A DNA stretch of 21,263 nt from an uncultured Clostridia bacterium (GCA_944389715.1 CALXNI010000123.1:1-21263), one strand, 5' to 3'; shown: positions 7,228-15,286, counted from the first letter of the stretch. Translations and numbers: made by a program. The notes: generated from the letters alone by a model not told the origin.

Positions 7228-7509
7228 ATGACCTTAAACGATTTTATCAGAGAGATTTCAAGTCCTTTTAGTTTGCAGGGGATCCTTTCTTTTCCTGAAC
7301 ACATCAAAAATCTGGAAGTTGAAAATTATCAAGGAATTCGGAGCTATGATTTAATGACCTACGTTTACTCTGATAAGTTCCAGTGGGATCTTCATTATAT
7401 CATAAGCAACTACGAAAAAATAATAGCTGATGGGTTGCAGCCCTATTTGCTTCTGACAGAAGATCCCGATTTTGTTTCTCTTCATTTGAAAGGAAGAAAA
7501 GGGCATTAA
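7228..7509 (+). CDS. Unrecognised 93-residue protein in a foreign-looking cassette
   Basis: I do not recognise a family. It is soluble, without membrane segment or signal peptide, and mildly acidic to neutral with many aromatic residues (FQWDLHYIISNYEKIIADG in the middle, HLKGRKGH at the end). It forms a complete transcription unit on the opposite strand between rny and ymdB, which are normally adjacent: extended -10 promoter, inverted repeat at the start site, AAAGGGG site, and a strong terminator. Base composition is visibly richer in G+C (about 40%) with codon use unlike the neighbours, suggesting transfer. Codon 38 (7339-7341) is CGG followed by A, the only in-frame CGG I found outside the frameshift sites. 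If CGG provokes a +1 shift in this host, translation would stop four codons after the shift. Whether it is expressed is unclear. Confidence 0.6.
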   Translation: MTLNDFIREISSPFSLQGILSFPEHIKNLEVENYQGIRSYDLMTYVYSDKFQWDLHYIISNYEKIIADGLQPYLLLTEDPDFVSLHLKGRKGH

Positions 7510-7527
7510 TAGCTTTGGTAAAAACTA

Positions 7528-7553
7528 AAACCGTCGCTTTGCGACGGTTTTTT
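7528..7553. terminator. Strong terminator between the cassette and rny
   Basis: A 10-bp perfect stem AAACCGTCGC-TTT-GCGACGGTTT followed by TTT on the plus strand. It ends the 93-aa cassette and, with the A-run on its other side, may also terminate rny, which stops at 7562. Confidence 0.9.
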
Positions 7554-7561
7554 CCTTTTAA

Positions 7562-9106
7562 TTATTTTGCATATTCAATTGCTCTTGTTTCTCTTATAAC
7601 ATTTACTTTTATTTGTCCTGGATATTCCATTTCTGATTCTACCTTTTTAGCAACTTCTCTTGCTAATATAATCATTTGACTATCTGATATTTTTTCTGGT
7701 TTAACTATTAATCTTATTTCTCTTCCTGCTTGTACGGCAAATGATTTATCTACACCTTCAAAAGAATCTGCAATTTCTTCTAGTTTTTCTAATCTTTTAA
7801 TATATGTTTCTAAGGTTTCTCTTCTTGCACCTGGCCTTGATGCTGATATTGCATCTGCTGCTTGTACTAAAACTGCCTCTATTGTTTTAGGTTCTACATC
7901 TCCATGGTGTGCTTGAACTGCATTTATTATAATATCATTTTCTTTATATTTTTTTAATACATCAACACCTATTTCTACGTGTGTTCCTTCCATATCATGA
8001 TCTAAAGCTTTTCCTATATCATGTAAAAGCCCTGCACGTCTTGCAATTTTTGGATCCAAACCTAATTCTTCTGCCATTATTCTAGCTAAATTAGAAACTT
8101 CTATTGAATGGTTTAAAACATTTTGTCCATAACTTGTTCTATATTTTAATTTTCCAATTAGTTTTACTAAATCTGGGTGTAAGCCATGAACTCCTGTTTC
8201 TAAAACGGCTCTTTCTCCTTCTTGTTTTATTATATTTTCTACTTCTTCTTTAGCTTTTTCGACCATTTCTTCTATTTTTGCAGGATGTATTCTACCATCT
8301 TCAATTAGTTTTTCTAGTGCTATTTTTGCAACTTCTCTTCTTAATGGATCAAAGCCAGATAATATAACAGCTTCTGGTGTATCATCTATTATTAAATCAA
8401 TTCCAGTTAATGTTTCTAGAGTTTTTATGTTTCTTCCTTCTCTTCCTATAATTCTTCCTTTCATGTCATCATTTGGAAGTGCAACAACAGATACTGTTGT
8501 TTCTGATGTGTGATCTGCTGCACATTTTTGTATAGCATAACCAATAATTTCTCTTGCATTTTTTGTAGCATTTTCTTTTGCTTTGCTTTCTGCCTCTCTA
8601 ATAAGCACTGCTTTTTCATCAGAAAGTTTTCTGTCTAATTGCTCTAATAACATTACTTTTGCCTCTTCTTTAGATAGTCTAGCAATTTCTTCTAATTTTC
8701 TTGTTTGCTCTTCATGAATTTCTTCTATTTCTTTTTCTCTTTCATCACTTTCGCGAATTCTTCTGTCTAAGTCTCTTTCTCTACGCTCCATACTTTCTGA
8801 GCGTCTTTCTAGATTTTCTTCTTTTTGGATAATTCTTTTTTCTTGTAGCGTAATTTCACTTCTTCTTTCTTTAATCTCATCATCTAACTCATTTCTTGTT
8901 TTCATTATTTCTTCTTTTGCTTTAAGAATTTCTTCTTTTTTTGAATTCTCTGCTTCTTTTTTTGCATTTTCAAGTATTCTTTCTGCTTCACTTTCTGCGC
9001 CTTTTATTTTAGATTCAGCTGTTTTTTTTCTTAAGTACATTCCTAGTGGTATACATACAGCTGCCGAGATAAGAAAGGTGACTACGGCTATTAATGTTCC
9101 ATTCAT
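7562..9106 (-). CDS. rny: Ribonuclease Y
   Basis: Membrane-anchored endoribonuclease that starts mRNA decay in Gram-positive bacteria. The 514-residue length is typical. In order: N-terminal membrane segment (about residues 5-24), long Glu/Arg/Lys coiled coil (about 30-190), KH RNA-binding domain with [10 protein letters not shown] (217-226) and an HD metal-dependent phosphohydrolase domain with H333 (NHSIEV) and LLHDIGK (HD at 362-363). GAGGTG lies upstream of the ATG. Its own sigma-A promoter is visible upstream. Arg codons include CGT and CGC, none CGG. Confidence 0.98.
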   Translation of the reverse strand: MNGTLIAVVTFLISAAVCIPLGMYLRKKTAESKIKGAESEAERILENAKKEAENSKKEEILKAKEEIMKTRNELDDEIKERRSEITLQEKRIIQKEENLERRSESMERRERDLDRRIRESDEREKEIEEIHEEQTRKLEEIARLSKEEAKVMLLEQLDRKLSDEKAVLIREAESKAKENATKNAREIIGYAIQKCAADHTSETTVSVVALPNDDMKGRIIGREGRNIKTLETLTGIDLIIDDTPEAVILSGFDPLRREVAKIALEKLIEDGRIHPAKIEEMVEKAKEEVENIIKQEGERAVLETGVHGLHPDLVKLIGKLKYRTSYGQNVLNHSIEVSNLARIMAEELGLDPKIARRAGLLHDIGKALDHDMEGTHVEIGVDVLKKYKENDIIINAVQAHHGDVEPKTIEAVLVQAADAISASRPGARRETLETYIKRLEKLEEIADSFEGVDKSFAVQAGREIRLIVKPEKISDSQMIILAREVAKKVESEMEYPGQIKVNVIRETRAIEYAK

Positions 9107-9210
9107 AAATAATGCACCTCTTTCTTATATTTAATTTTCAATGTTCAGATTAATATATATAACTAAATTAATTCTTTTTTAGAATATATTTTAACTTTCT
9201 GTACTATTAT

Positions 9211-9239
9211 ATTTTACATTGATTATTAAAAACTGTCAA
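9211..9239 (-). promoter_or_regulatory. Promoter of rny
   Basis: On the minus strand a perfect TTGACA (9234-9239) and TAAAAT (9211-9216) are separated by exactly 17 bases. The resulting leader is about 100 bases and AT-rich. Confidence 0.7.
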
Positions 9240-9248
9240 GGTATAATA

Positions 9249-9400
9249 ATGAATTCAATTTAATTTGAATTCATCAGTGGTTAATGTTCAGCCCAAAATT
9301 TCTTCGAAGAGCGGGCGATTAAAATCGCCCCTACATACTCTATATTTTTGAATTTTAGTCTGAACATTAACTCTTCACTTTTAACTATTAACTAAAATAA
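9249..9400. repeat. Composite palindromic element with nested unit and heptamers
   Basis: This fills most of the 315-base gap between rny and dpaB. ATGAATTCAA/TTGAATTCAT form an outer palindrome (9249-9274). Inverted repeats GTTAATGTTCAG (9280-9291) and CTGAACATTAAC (9360-9371) enclose a GGGCGATTAAAATCGCCCCTACA unit (9311-9335). On the right are four heptamers, TTAACTC TTCACTT TTAACTA TTAACTA (9367-9394). No coding potential seen. Confidence 0.8.
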
Positions 9401-9421
9401 TTTAATTTACTAAATTGTTTT

Positions 9422-10002
9422 TTACAATAGTATAGGCTGTATTTGCTCTCTTTCTAAAGCTTTTAAAATTGTATCTAATACATATTTAGGATCAAATACT
9501 AATGAACGAGGTTTAGTAATTGGATTATCCTGTCTAAATGGAATAAAATAAATATGTTTTCTATTTAATAATTTTCCTATATTTTCTGCACTTCCGTGAA
9601 AGTCCATCATTTGTAGAAATTCCAATTACTAAAGGATTTTCATTTCTTAAATGTGATTTTGCAGCCATAAGCACTGGTGTGTCTGTTATTCCATTTGCCA
9701 TTTTTCCCATAGTATTTCCGAGAACATGGTACTATTACCATAATATCTGTTAAATGCTTAGGTCCTATTGGTTCAGCCCCTTCTATTGTATGAATAATTT
9801 TCTTTCCTGTAATGGTCTCTATTTTTTCTATAAAGTCTTTTGCTTTTCCAAATTTACTATCTATATTATAGCTATTAAAAGACATAATTGGTAGCACCTC
9901 TGCCCCTTCTTCTATTAGCCTTGAAATCTGTGGAATTGTTTTTTCAAATGTACAAAAAGAACCTGTTAAAGCAAATCCTACTTTTTTTCCAACTAGTAAC
10001 AT
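9422..10002 (-). CDS. dpaB: Dipicolinate synthase subunit B, interrupted by two +1 frameshifts at CGG codons
   Basis: DpaB (SpoVFB) is a flavoprotein-like subunit that with DpaA makes dipicolinic acid in the mother cell during sporulation. The first segment starts MLLVGKKVGFALTGSFCTFE and contains EGAEVLPIMS, PIGPKHLTDIMVIVPCS. At 9718-9720 the frame reads CGG; dropping C gives GNTMGKMANGITDTPVLMAA and KSHLRNENPLVIGISTND, the family core. At 9594-9596 the frame again reads CGG; dropping C gives GSAENIGKLLNRKHIYFIPF and the C-terminus KALEREQIQPILL, which aligns well with the family end. All three segments are otherwise intact and total about 193 residues, normal for DpaB. The RBS GGAGG precedes the ATG and lies in an inverted repeat. 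No dpaA is adjacent. It is either a decayed gene, sequencing errors, or a double programmed frameshift. Confidence 0.9.
9594..9596 (-). other. Candidate +1 frameshift site, UCA CGG A, in dpaB (second)
   Basis: In the frame set by the first shift the codon is CGG, preceded by TCA and followed by A. Skipping its C puts GGA in frame and keeps the exact length expected of the family between NDGL and NIGKLLN. P-site re-pairing is not possible here (TCA to CAC). Confidence 0.6.
9718..9720 (-). other. Candidate +1 frameshift site, UCU CGG A, in dpaB (first)
   Basis: The zero-frame codon is CGG, preceded by TCT and followed by A. Skipping its C gives PCS-GNTMGK, with the Gly expected in DpaB proteins. 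Confidence 0.6.
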
Positions 10003-10007
10003 ATTAC

Positions 10008-10071
10008 AAGCCCTCCTCTCTAATGTGTATCCATATATTATATGTTTTTATGTTAACAGAGGTGAGGGCTT
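10008..10071. promoter_or_regulatory. Inverted repeat covering the dpaB RBS, with a mother-cell-type promoter in its loop
   Basis: AAGCCCTC-CTCT (10008-10019) and AGAGGTGAGGGCTT (10058-10071) are complementary with a small bulge. The first arm is the antisense of the dpaB Shine-Dalgarno region (GGAGGGCTT). On the minus strand the loop contains CATATAATA, which fits the CATA-N3-TA pattern of sporulation sigma-E/K -10 elements and also contains TATAAT. Transcripts starting upstream of the repeat would hide the RBS, while those starting in the loop would not. On the plus strand the right arm runs into TATTTTT. Confidence 0.45.
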
Positions 10072-10127
10072 ATTTTTCAGTGTACTTTATTTGTAATTAT
10101 TTGCTGGACTATAACAAATATATTTAA

Positions 10128-11234
10128 CTAATAATCATTTATACTTAATTCTGGATAATTTAACTTTAAGTTAGTTCCAAAAAAAGTATCAAATGGTTCA
10201 TGGTCATAATTAAATACATTTTGACCTTTTAAATAATATTTATAATATGTATCTCTAGGAATATATCCACCTTCTCCAATTATAATTGGATCATCCCATG
10301 TACAATCAACTCCATACCAGTTATTATTTAATTCTACATAGTTCCAAGCATGATTTTCTGTACCATTTTCTGATGTAGCTTTTCCTTGAATAATTATACA
10401 ATTAATATTTAACTCATCTACCAAATATTTAAATGCTTTTGCATAGCCTCCGCATGTTACTTCTCTTTCTACAAAAGCTCCATAAATACTATTTCTATTT
10501 GTTTTACTTAATGTTTCGTCATATTTTACATTGTTTACTAACCAATCGTGAATATATAAAATTTTATCATTATTGTTATTTAATTTGTCTATTTCGTTTT
10601 TGATTTCTTGTACAGTTTTTTGAATTTCATTTTGAGCTTGTTCTATATCTTGCTCGCTATTAAAACCATCTATTAAGTAATTGCTGTATTCTTCACTATT
10701 TTTTAAATAAAAGCTGTAATTTCCAAATATATCTCTTTCATAAAATAAAACTAATTTTGATCCATCTAAATAAAATATGTCAGGATTATCATATTCAAAT
10801 GCATTCATTGCTATTGAAAATATAGCCTCCATGCTGCTGTCTGTTCCATTTTCTAAAACCTCTGATATTTCGTTTGGTAAATTTATAGTTTCACTTTTTT
10901 TTAGGTTTTCTTTTTGATTATCTAAGCTATCATATATAAGTTTTGAATAACTATCTATTTGATTATAGTAAAATTTATTAATATCTTGTTGGTTATTTTC
11001 CTCTTGTATCGGCTGTGTAGTAGGCTCTATTTCTAATATTTTTGATTCTTCTGTATTTTCTGAAATTGTAATTGGTTTAATTTCTTCTACCCTTTTGCTA
11101 ACATCCGCATACTCTATTGCTGTTTCAGTTGTTTCATAATCTTTATACACATACAAAAAAAACAAAGAAAATAGTACGACAAATAATATAATAATAGTAC
11201 TTAATATAAATTTTATAAATTTAGAACTACTCAT
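10128..11234 (-). CDS. Membrane-anchored transglutaminase-like (TGc) protein
   Basis: A 368-residue protein with an N-terminal membrane segment (about residues 11-31), a Glu/Gln/Thr-rich linker and a C-terminal transglutaminase/protease-like domain. The catalytic triad is visible: C261 (EVTCGGYAKAFKYL), H295 (ENHAWNYVEL) and D310 (YGVDCTWDDP). Such clostridial proteins are extracellular or wall-facing and may cleave or crosslink peptides, but the substrate is unknown. I take the ATG at 11234, eight bases after AAGGTGG. That RBS overlaps the thiN stop codon (TAAGGTGG), so the two genes are probably translationally coupled. A GTG start at 11246 is possible but would sit inside the RBS. Confidence 0.88.
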   Translation of the reverse strand: MSSSKFIKFILSTIIILFVVLFSLFFLYVYKDYETTETAIEYADVSKRVEEIKPITISENTEESKILEIEPTTQPIQEENNQQDINKFYYNQIDSYSKLIYDSLDNQKENLKKSETINLPNEISEVLENGTDSSMEAIFSIAMNAFEYDNPDIFYLDGSKLVLFYERDIFGNYSFYLKNSEEYSNYLIDGFNSEQDIEQAQNEIQKTVQEIKNEIDKLNNNNDKILYIHDWLVNNVKYDETLSKTNRNSIYGAFVEREVTCGGYAKAFKYLVDELNINCIIIQGKATSENGTENHAWNYVELNNNWYGVDCTWDDPIIIGEGGYIPRDTYYKYYLKGQNVFNYDHEPFDTFFGTNLKLNYPELSINDY

Positions 11235-11247
11235 ATTATTCACCACC

Positions 11248-11895
11248 TTAATCTTTTGACTGTATTATTATTAGTATTCCTTCTTCTAATTTTATAGTAG
11301 CTTTATCTTCTATTTGCTCGTTGCTAACTCCTATGCTCTCACCTATTCTCATGGTAGCATTATTTAATGCATATTTAAATCCCTTTAATGTTACTCCTGT
11401 TACTTTTGTTGTAAGGGGGATTAAAGAAATATACGGATATTCCTCTTCTTTTTTTATTGTAAGATTTTTGTTTGTTAAAGCAATCTTATTGTTTTGGTTT
11501 AAAATTGTACAGGTTATGTTTTTTTCTATAGCTTCTTTTAATATATTTATATTTGCTAAAGTATGATCTAACCTGCTTCCTATTGCACCAATTATAGTTA
11601 TGTCTGTACTTTTTAATTCTATAGCTAACTTTAATGCCATATGTGTATCTGTATAATCTTTTTCTGGATTAAGTTTTTTTATAACTATATTTTTATTATT
11701 GATATATTTATCTAATATTTGTAAGTTTATAGAATCAAAATCCCCTATTATATAACCTGGAGTTATATTACATTTATCTAGTATTTCTAGTCCTCTATCA
11801 GATGCTATAATTATATCAAACTTTTTTTTCGTAATTATTTTGTATAAAAAATCTTTTTCTATATTTCCGCCTGATACTATTAAGGTTTTTTTCAT
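11248..11895 (-). CDS. thiN: Thiamine pyrophosphokinase
   Basis: Transfers pyrophosphate from ATP to thiamine to make the cofactor TPP. The 215-residue length is typical. N-terminal catalytic domain motifs: SGGNIEKDFL, IIASDRGLEIL, PGYIIGDFDSI (the metal-binding DFDS), EKDYTDTHMAL and GAIGSRLDHTLANI. The C-terminal thiamine-binding beta domain includes ISLIPLTTKVTGVTLKGFKY and GESIGVSN. It is divergent from the glycosyltransferase gene, and its stop overlaps the RBS of the downstream transglutaminase-like gene. Confidence 0.95.
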   Translation of the reverse strand: MKKTLIVSGGNIEKDFLYKIITKKKFDIIIASDRGLEILDKCNITPGYIIGDFDSINLQILDKYINNKNIVIKKLNPEKDYTDTHMALKLAIELKSTDITIIGAIGSRLDHTLANINILKEAIEKNITCTILNQNNKIALTNKNLTIKKEEEYPYISLIPLTTKVTGVTLKGFKYALNNATMRIGESIGVSNEQIEDKATIKLEEGILIIIQSKD

Positions 11896-12002
11896 TTTTG
11901 CTATACTCTCCTTATTTATATTATATATTAAGATTTTATTAAAAACAATGCTTTTTTACGTATAATGATGTATAATCGTAGTACTTTAGGTAGGTGATTA
12001 TT

Positions 12003-12656
12003 GTGAAAAAGGTTATATTAAAAATTATTCTGTGGTTATTTATATTATTATTTATAATTTTCGCTATATTTTTGGGCTTAGGATATATAAAATATAAAGA
12101 AGCTATTGATAATAAAAGTTTAGCTTCTGCAATATCTGAAATTAGAGAAAATGAAAACTATGTTAAAATAGAAGAAGTATCCGAAGATTACAAAAATGCT
12201 GTAGTAGCTATAGAAGACCATAGATTTTACTCACATAACGGAATTGATGTTATATCAATTCTACGTTCAACCTATGTAAATTTAATAAGCAAATCTCTCG
12301 ATTATGGTGCAAGTACAATTACACAACAAGTAGCAAGAAATATATATTTTACACAAGAAAAGTCTCCTATTAGAAAAATTGCAGAAATTATTGTTGCATT
12401 TGATTTAGAAAAAAATTATTCTAAAGACGAAATTTTAGAATTATATATAAATATTATTTACTTTGGTAATGGTTATTATGGAATAAAAGATGCGGCGGAA
12501 GGATATTTTAATAAATCTCCTGATGAATTAACTTTCGAAGAAGCTACATATCTTGCAGGCCTTCCTAATGCTCCAAGTGTTTATTCCGAAGATGACGAAC
12601 TTGGCGAAGAACGAAGGCTACAAGTCGTAAATGCTATGAATAAATATATGAAATAA
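12003..12656 (+). CDS. Monofunctional peptidoglycan glycosyltransferase (GT51)
   Basis: Polymerises lipid II into glycan strands. It has an N-terminal membrane anchor (about residues 3-26) and then a GT51 domain only, with no transpeptidase domain. Visible motifs are VAIEDHRFYSHNGID (catalytic Glu in EDHRFY), GASTITQQVARN, FDLEKNYSKDEILELYIN, YFGNGYYGIKDAAEGYF and EATYLAGLPNAPSVY. The total of about 217 residues matches MtgA-type enzymes. I use the GTG at 12003, preceded by AGGTGA, rather than the GTG at 11994, which would sit inside that RBS. Two TATAAT hexamers (11961, 11971) lie upstream without a good -35. The stop codon abuts a long palindromic terminator. Confidence 0.9.
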   Translation: MKKVILKIILWLFILLFIIFAIFLGLGYIKYKEAIDNKSLASAISEIRENENYVKIEEVSEDYKNAVVAIEDHRFYSHNGIDVISILRSTYVNLISKSLDYGASTITQQVARNIYFTQEKSPIRKIAEIIVAFDLEKNYSKDEILELYINIIYFGNGYYGIKDAAEGYFNKSPDELTFEEATYLAGLPNAPSVYSEDDELGEERRLQVVNAMNKYMK

Positions 12657-12723
12657 ATTGAAATTTGCAGAACAGGGCACAAGGGGTCTGACCCCTTTTT
12701 CCCTGTTCTGCAAATTTCAATTT
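12655..12723. terminator. Nested palindrome, bidirectional terminator between converging genes
   Basis: A perfect 23-bp inverted repeat (12655-12677 and 12701-12723, reading AAATTGAAATTTGCAG inwards to AACAGGG) encloses a second hairpin AAGGGGT-CTG-ACCCCTT followed by TTT. The left arm includes the last base of the glycosyltransferase stop. The right arm ends six bases before the ackA stop. It is a terminator in position, but its nested, over-long structure looks like a repeat element of the same style as the others in this window. Confidence 0.85.
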
Positions 12724-12729
12724 ACCTTA

Positions 12730-13932
12730 CTACCTTACTAATTCCATTGTTTCTTCTGCTATTTCTAATTCTTCGTTTGTTGGGATTACATACATTTTTA
12801 TTTTAGAATCTGGTGTACTAATAATTCCTTCATACATTTCATCTTTATTATGAGAATTATCAAATTTAATTCCTAATTCTTCTAACCCTTCTACGCATTT
12901 TGATAATACATCTGGGTTATGTTCCCCTATACCTCCTTCAAATATTATTGCATCTACATGTCCTAATACTGCCATATATGATCCAATATATTTTTTTACT
13001 CTATATGTAAACATGTCTACTGCAAGTTTTGCTTTTTCATTTCCTTTTTCGATTAATCCTTTTAAATCTCTTATGTCTCCTGTTATTCCAGAAATTCCAA
13101 GTAATCCAGATTTTTTATTTAATATTGTCATCATTTCGTCTATATTAATATTCTCTTTTTTCATAACAAACTCTAAAACAGCAGGATCTAGATCTCCTGA
13201 CCTTGTTCCCATAACTAGTCCTTCTAAAGGTGTTAATCCCATTGATGTATCAACACACTTTCCATTTTTTACTGCTGCTATACTTGCACCATTTCCTAAA
13301 TGGCAAGATATTATATTTATATCCTCTTTGTTCTTTCCTAATACTTTTGCAGCTTGTTTTGTTATATATTTATGTGATGTTCCATGTGCTCCATATCTTT
13401 TTATTCCATATTTCTCATAATATTTATATGGAATAGCATATATTGCTGCCTTGTCTGGTATTGTAGTATGGAAAGATGTATCAAATACTAATACTTGTGG
13501 AATATTTGGCATTATTTTTGTACATGCTTCTATTCCCTGTATGTGTGCTGGATTATGTAGTGGTGCGTATTCTATAGCTTTGGTATATTCTTCCATTACT
13601 TTATCTGTAACTAAAACAGATTCAGTAAATTTAGGTCCACCATTTACTATTCTATGTCCTATTCCATTAATTTCTGATAAATCCTTAATTGCTCCTATTT
13701 TTTCATCTAATAAATATTTTACCACTTCTTCAAATGCTACTGTATGATTTGGTAAATCTAATTCTTTTCTAAATTTTTCTCCGTTTTTATTTTTATACTC
13801 TACAAAAGGGCTTTCTATTCCTTTTACACCTATTCTGTCACATTTTCCTGATGCTAATACTTCATCATTATCCATTTCAATTAATTGATATTTTAATGAT
13901 GAACTACCACAGTTTACTACTAATATTTTCAT
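12730..13932 (-). CDS. ackA: Acetate kinase
   Basis: Converts acetyl phosphate and ADP to acetate and ATP. The 400 residues carry the ASKHA-fold signatures: MKILVVNCGSSSLKYQL with N7, HRIVNGG, FDTSFH with D151, YGAHGTSHKYI with H183, HLGNGASIAAV, GTRSGDLDP with R244 and the C-terminal IPTNEELEIAEET. It follows pta on the same strand, separated by 84 bases containing a short palindromic repeat. The pair forms the acetate fermentation pathway and is probably one transcript from the pta promoter. Confidence 0.98.
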   Translation of the reverse strand: MKILVVNCGSSSLKYQLIEMDNDEVLASGKCDRIGVKGIESPFVEYKNKNGEKFRKELDLPNHTVAFEEVVKYLLDEKIGAIKDLSEINGIGHRIVNGGPKFTESVLVTDKVMEEYTKAIEYAPLHNPAHIQGIEACTKIMPNIPQVLVFDTSFHTTIPDKAAIYAIPYKYYEKYGIKRYGAHGTSHKYITKQAAKVLGKNKEDINIISCHLGNGASIAAVKNGKCVDTSMGLTPLEGLVMGTRSGDLDPAVLEFVMKKENINIDEMMTILNKKSGLLGISGITGDIRDLKGLIEKGNEKAKLAVDMFTYRVKKYIGSYMAVLGHVDAIIFEGGIGEHNPDVLSKCVEGLEELGIKFDNSHNKDEMYEGIISTPDSKIKMYVIPTNEELEIAEETMELVR

Positions 13933-13963
13933 ATCATTACCTCTTTCATTAATTTTATTTTCT

Positions 13964-13988
13964 CGGACGGCAGATTGCCCTCCCTACA
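13964..13988. repeat. Palindromic repeat unit between pta and ackA
   Basis: CGGACGGCAGATTGCCCTCCCTACA. This is the same head as the unit at 20840-20864, with one substitution that breaks the stem, and it ends in the shared CCCTACA. It lies just upstream of the ackA RBS region. Confidence 0.75.
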
Positions 13989-14016
13989 TATTAACAACGT
14001 AATGCGTAGCTTTTCA

Positions 14017-15015
14017 TTAATTTTGTTGGGCTTGAACGCACGTAATAGCTACAACTCCAACAATATCCTCTGCCTTACATCCTCTTGATAAGTCGTTTAC
14101 TGGCTTTGCCATTCCTTGACATATTGGTCCATAGGCTTCTGCTTTTGCTAAGCGCTCTACTAATTTATATCCTATATTTCCGGCTTGCAGGTCTGGGAAT
14201 ATCATTGTATTTGCTTTTCCTGCTACATTACTTCCTGGTGCTTTAGATTTTGCAATTTCTGGCACTATTGCTGCATCAAATTGCATTTCTCCATCGGCAG
14301 CTAAATCAGGTGCTTTCTCTTTTACTAGATTAGTTGCATTTCTTACTTTATCTACTTCTTCTGCTTTTGCACTTCCATATGTAGAATATGAAAGCATTGC
14401 AATTTTTGGTTCTTTACCTATTATTTGTTTAAAACTTTTTGCTGTAGAAATTGCAATTTCAGATAATTCCTCTGCATTTGGATTTTGGTTTAATCCACAA
14501 TCTGAAAATACAAATACTCCGTTTTCTCCATATTCACAATTAGGCACATCTATTACAACAAACGTTGAAACAAGTTTTGTTCCAGGTGCTGTTTTTAAAA
14601 TTTGCAATGCTGGTCTTAATGTATCTGCTGTTGAGTGTGCTGCTCCTGAAACTAATCCATCTGCTTTTTCTGTTTTAACCATCATCATTCCAAAAAATAC
14701 TGGATCTAATATTAATTCTTTTGCTTTTTCTATTGTCATTCCTTTATGTTTTCTCAACTCGTAAAATGTATTTACATATTCTTCATAATTATCGGAACTC
14801 TTTGGTTCAATTATCTCAGCTTTAGAAATATCAAGCTTATTTTCTTTTGCTATATTCAAAACTTCTTGTTTATTTCCAATTAAAACTATTTTACAAAATT
14901 CATTTTTAGAAATTATATCTACTGCTTTAAGAGTTCTTATATCTGTTGCTTCTGGTAATACAATAGTTTTAATTTCTTCTTTTGCTCTTTTAATTATATC
15001 GTCTATAAATGCCAT
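14017..15015 (-). CDS. pta: Phosphate acetyltransferase
   Basis: Converts acetyl-CoA and phosphate to acetyl phosphate, feeding acetate kinase. The 332-residue short (single-domain) form is typical of Clostridia. Motifs: TIVLPEATDIRTLKA near the N-terminus, DGLVSGAAHSTADTLRPALQ, VFSDCGLNQNP, AMLSYSTYGSAK, DGEMQFDAAIVPEIA and ANTMIFPDLQAGNIGYKLV. AAGGAGG precedes the ATG. It is the first gene of the pta-ackA pair. Confidence 0.97.
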   Translation of the reverse strand: MAFIDDIIKRAKEEIKTIVLPEATDIRTLKAVDIISKNEFCKIVLIGNKQEVLNIAKENKLDISKAEIIEPKSSDNYEEYVNTFYELRKHKGMTIEKAKELILDPVFFGMMMVKTEKADGLVSGAAHSTADTLRPALQILKTAPGTKLVSTFVVIDVPNCEYGENGVFVFSDCGLNQNPNAEELSEIAISTAKSFKQIIGKEPKIAMLSYSTYGSAKAEEVDKVRNATNLVKEKAPDLAADGEMQFDAAIVPEIAKSKAPGSNVAGKANTMIFPDLQAGNIGYKLVERLAKAEAYGPICQGMAKPVNDLSRGCKAEDIVGVVAITCVQAQQN

Positions 15016-15048
15016 TATAAACTCCTCCTTACTTAAACATACTTAACT

Positions 15049-15077
15049 ATTATATAAAGAAAAAAAGAAAAGTACAA
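15049..15077 (-). promoter_or_regulatory. Promoter of pta-ackA
   Basis: On the minus strand TTGTAC (15072-15077), a 17-base pyrimidine-rich spacer and a perfect TATAAT (15049-15054) lie 34 bases upstream of the pta start. Confidence 0.7.
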
Positions 15078-15087
15078 GTTTTTTTAA

Positions 15088-15225
15088 AAAAATTGTAATT
15101 TGTTATTGTGAGGTGTGAGGTGCGAAGTGTGAGGTGTGCTTTTTAGGGCTAGTCTACGTAAGGCTTACCCTAATTTCACACTTCCCACATCACACTTCTC
15201 ACTTCCCATTCAAATTACAATTTTT
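15088..15225. repeat. Composite element: AT-rich inverted ends plus heptamer arms
   Basis: This fills the gap between pta and tRNA-Leu. The perfect 15-bp inverted ends are AAAAATTGTAATTTG (15088-15102) and CAAATTACAATTTTT (15211-15225). The left arm holds heptamers GTGAGGT GTGAGGT GCGAAGT GTGAGGT (15108-15135). The right arm holds CACACTT CCCACAT CACACTT CTCACTT (15177-15204). The arms are roughly complementary. The centre has AGGGCTAG and a CTTACCCT counterpart. The same 13-bp end sequence bounds the element at 20703-20923. Confidence 0.85.
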
Positions 15226-15257
15226 CTTAATATTAACGTACAATTCAGTTTTGTATA

Positions 15258-15286
15258 TTGATTTTATTTGCTATTGCTTGTATAAT
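15258..15286 (+). promoter_or_regulatory. Promoter of the tRNA-Leu/rluA unit
   Basis: TTGATT (15258-15263), a 17-base spacer and a perfect TATAAT (15281-15286). The tRNA begins 11 bases after the -10 element. Confidence 0.8.

Noticed and set aside
11994..12002. Upstream GTG start for the glycosyltransferase
   Set aside because: It would place the start codon inside the AGGTGA ribosome binding site used by the GTG at 12003.
12994..13747. Several long plus-strand open frames inside ackA
   Set aside because: Mirror frames of the conserved ackA gene, with no RBS or family resemblance.
15108..15204. Possible CRISPR array in the heptamer region
   Set aside because: The unit is seven bases with no spacers, the two arms are complementary rather than direct repeats, and no cas genes are present.
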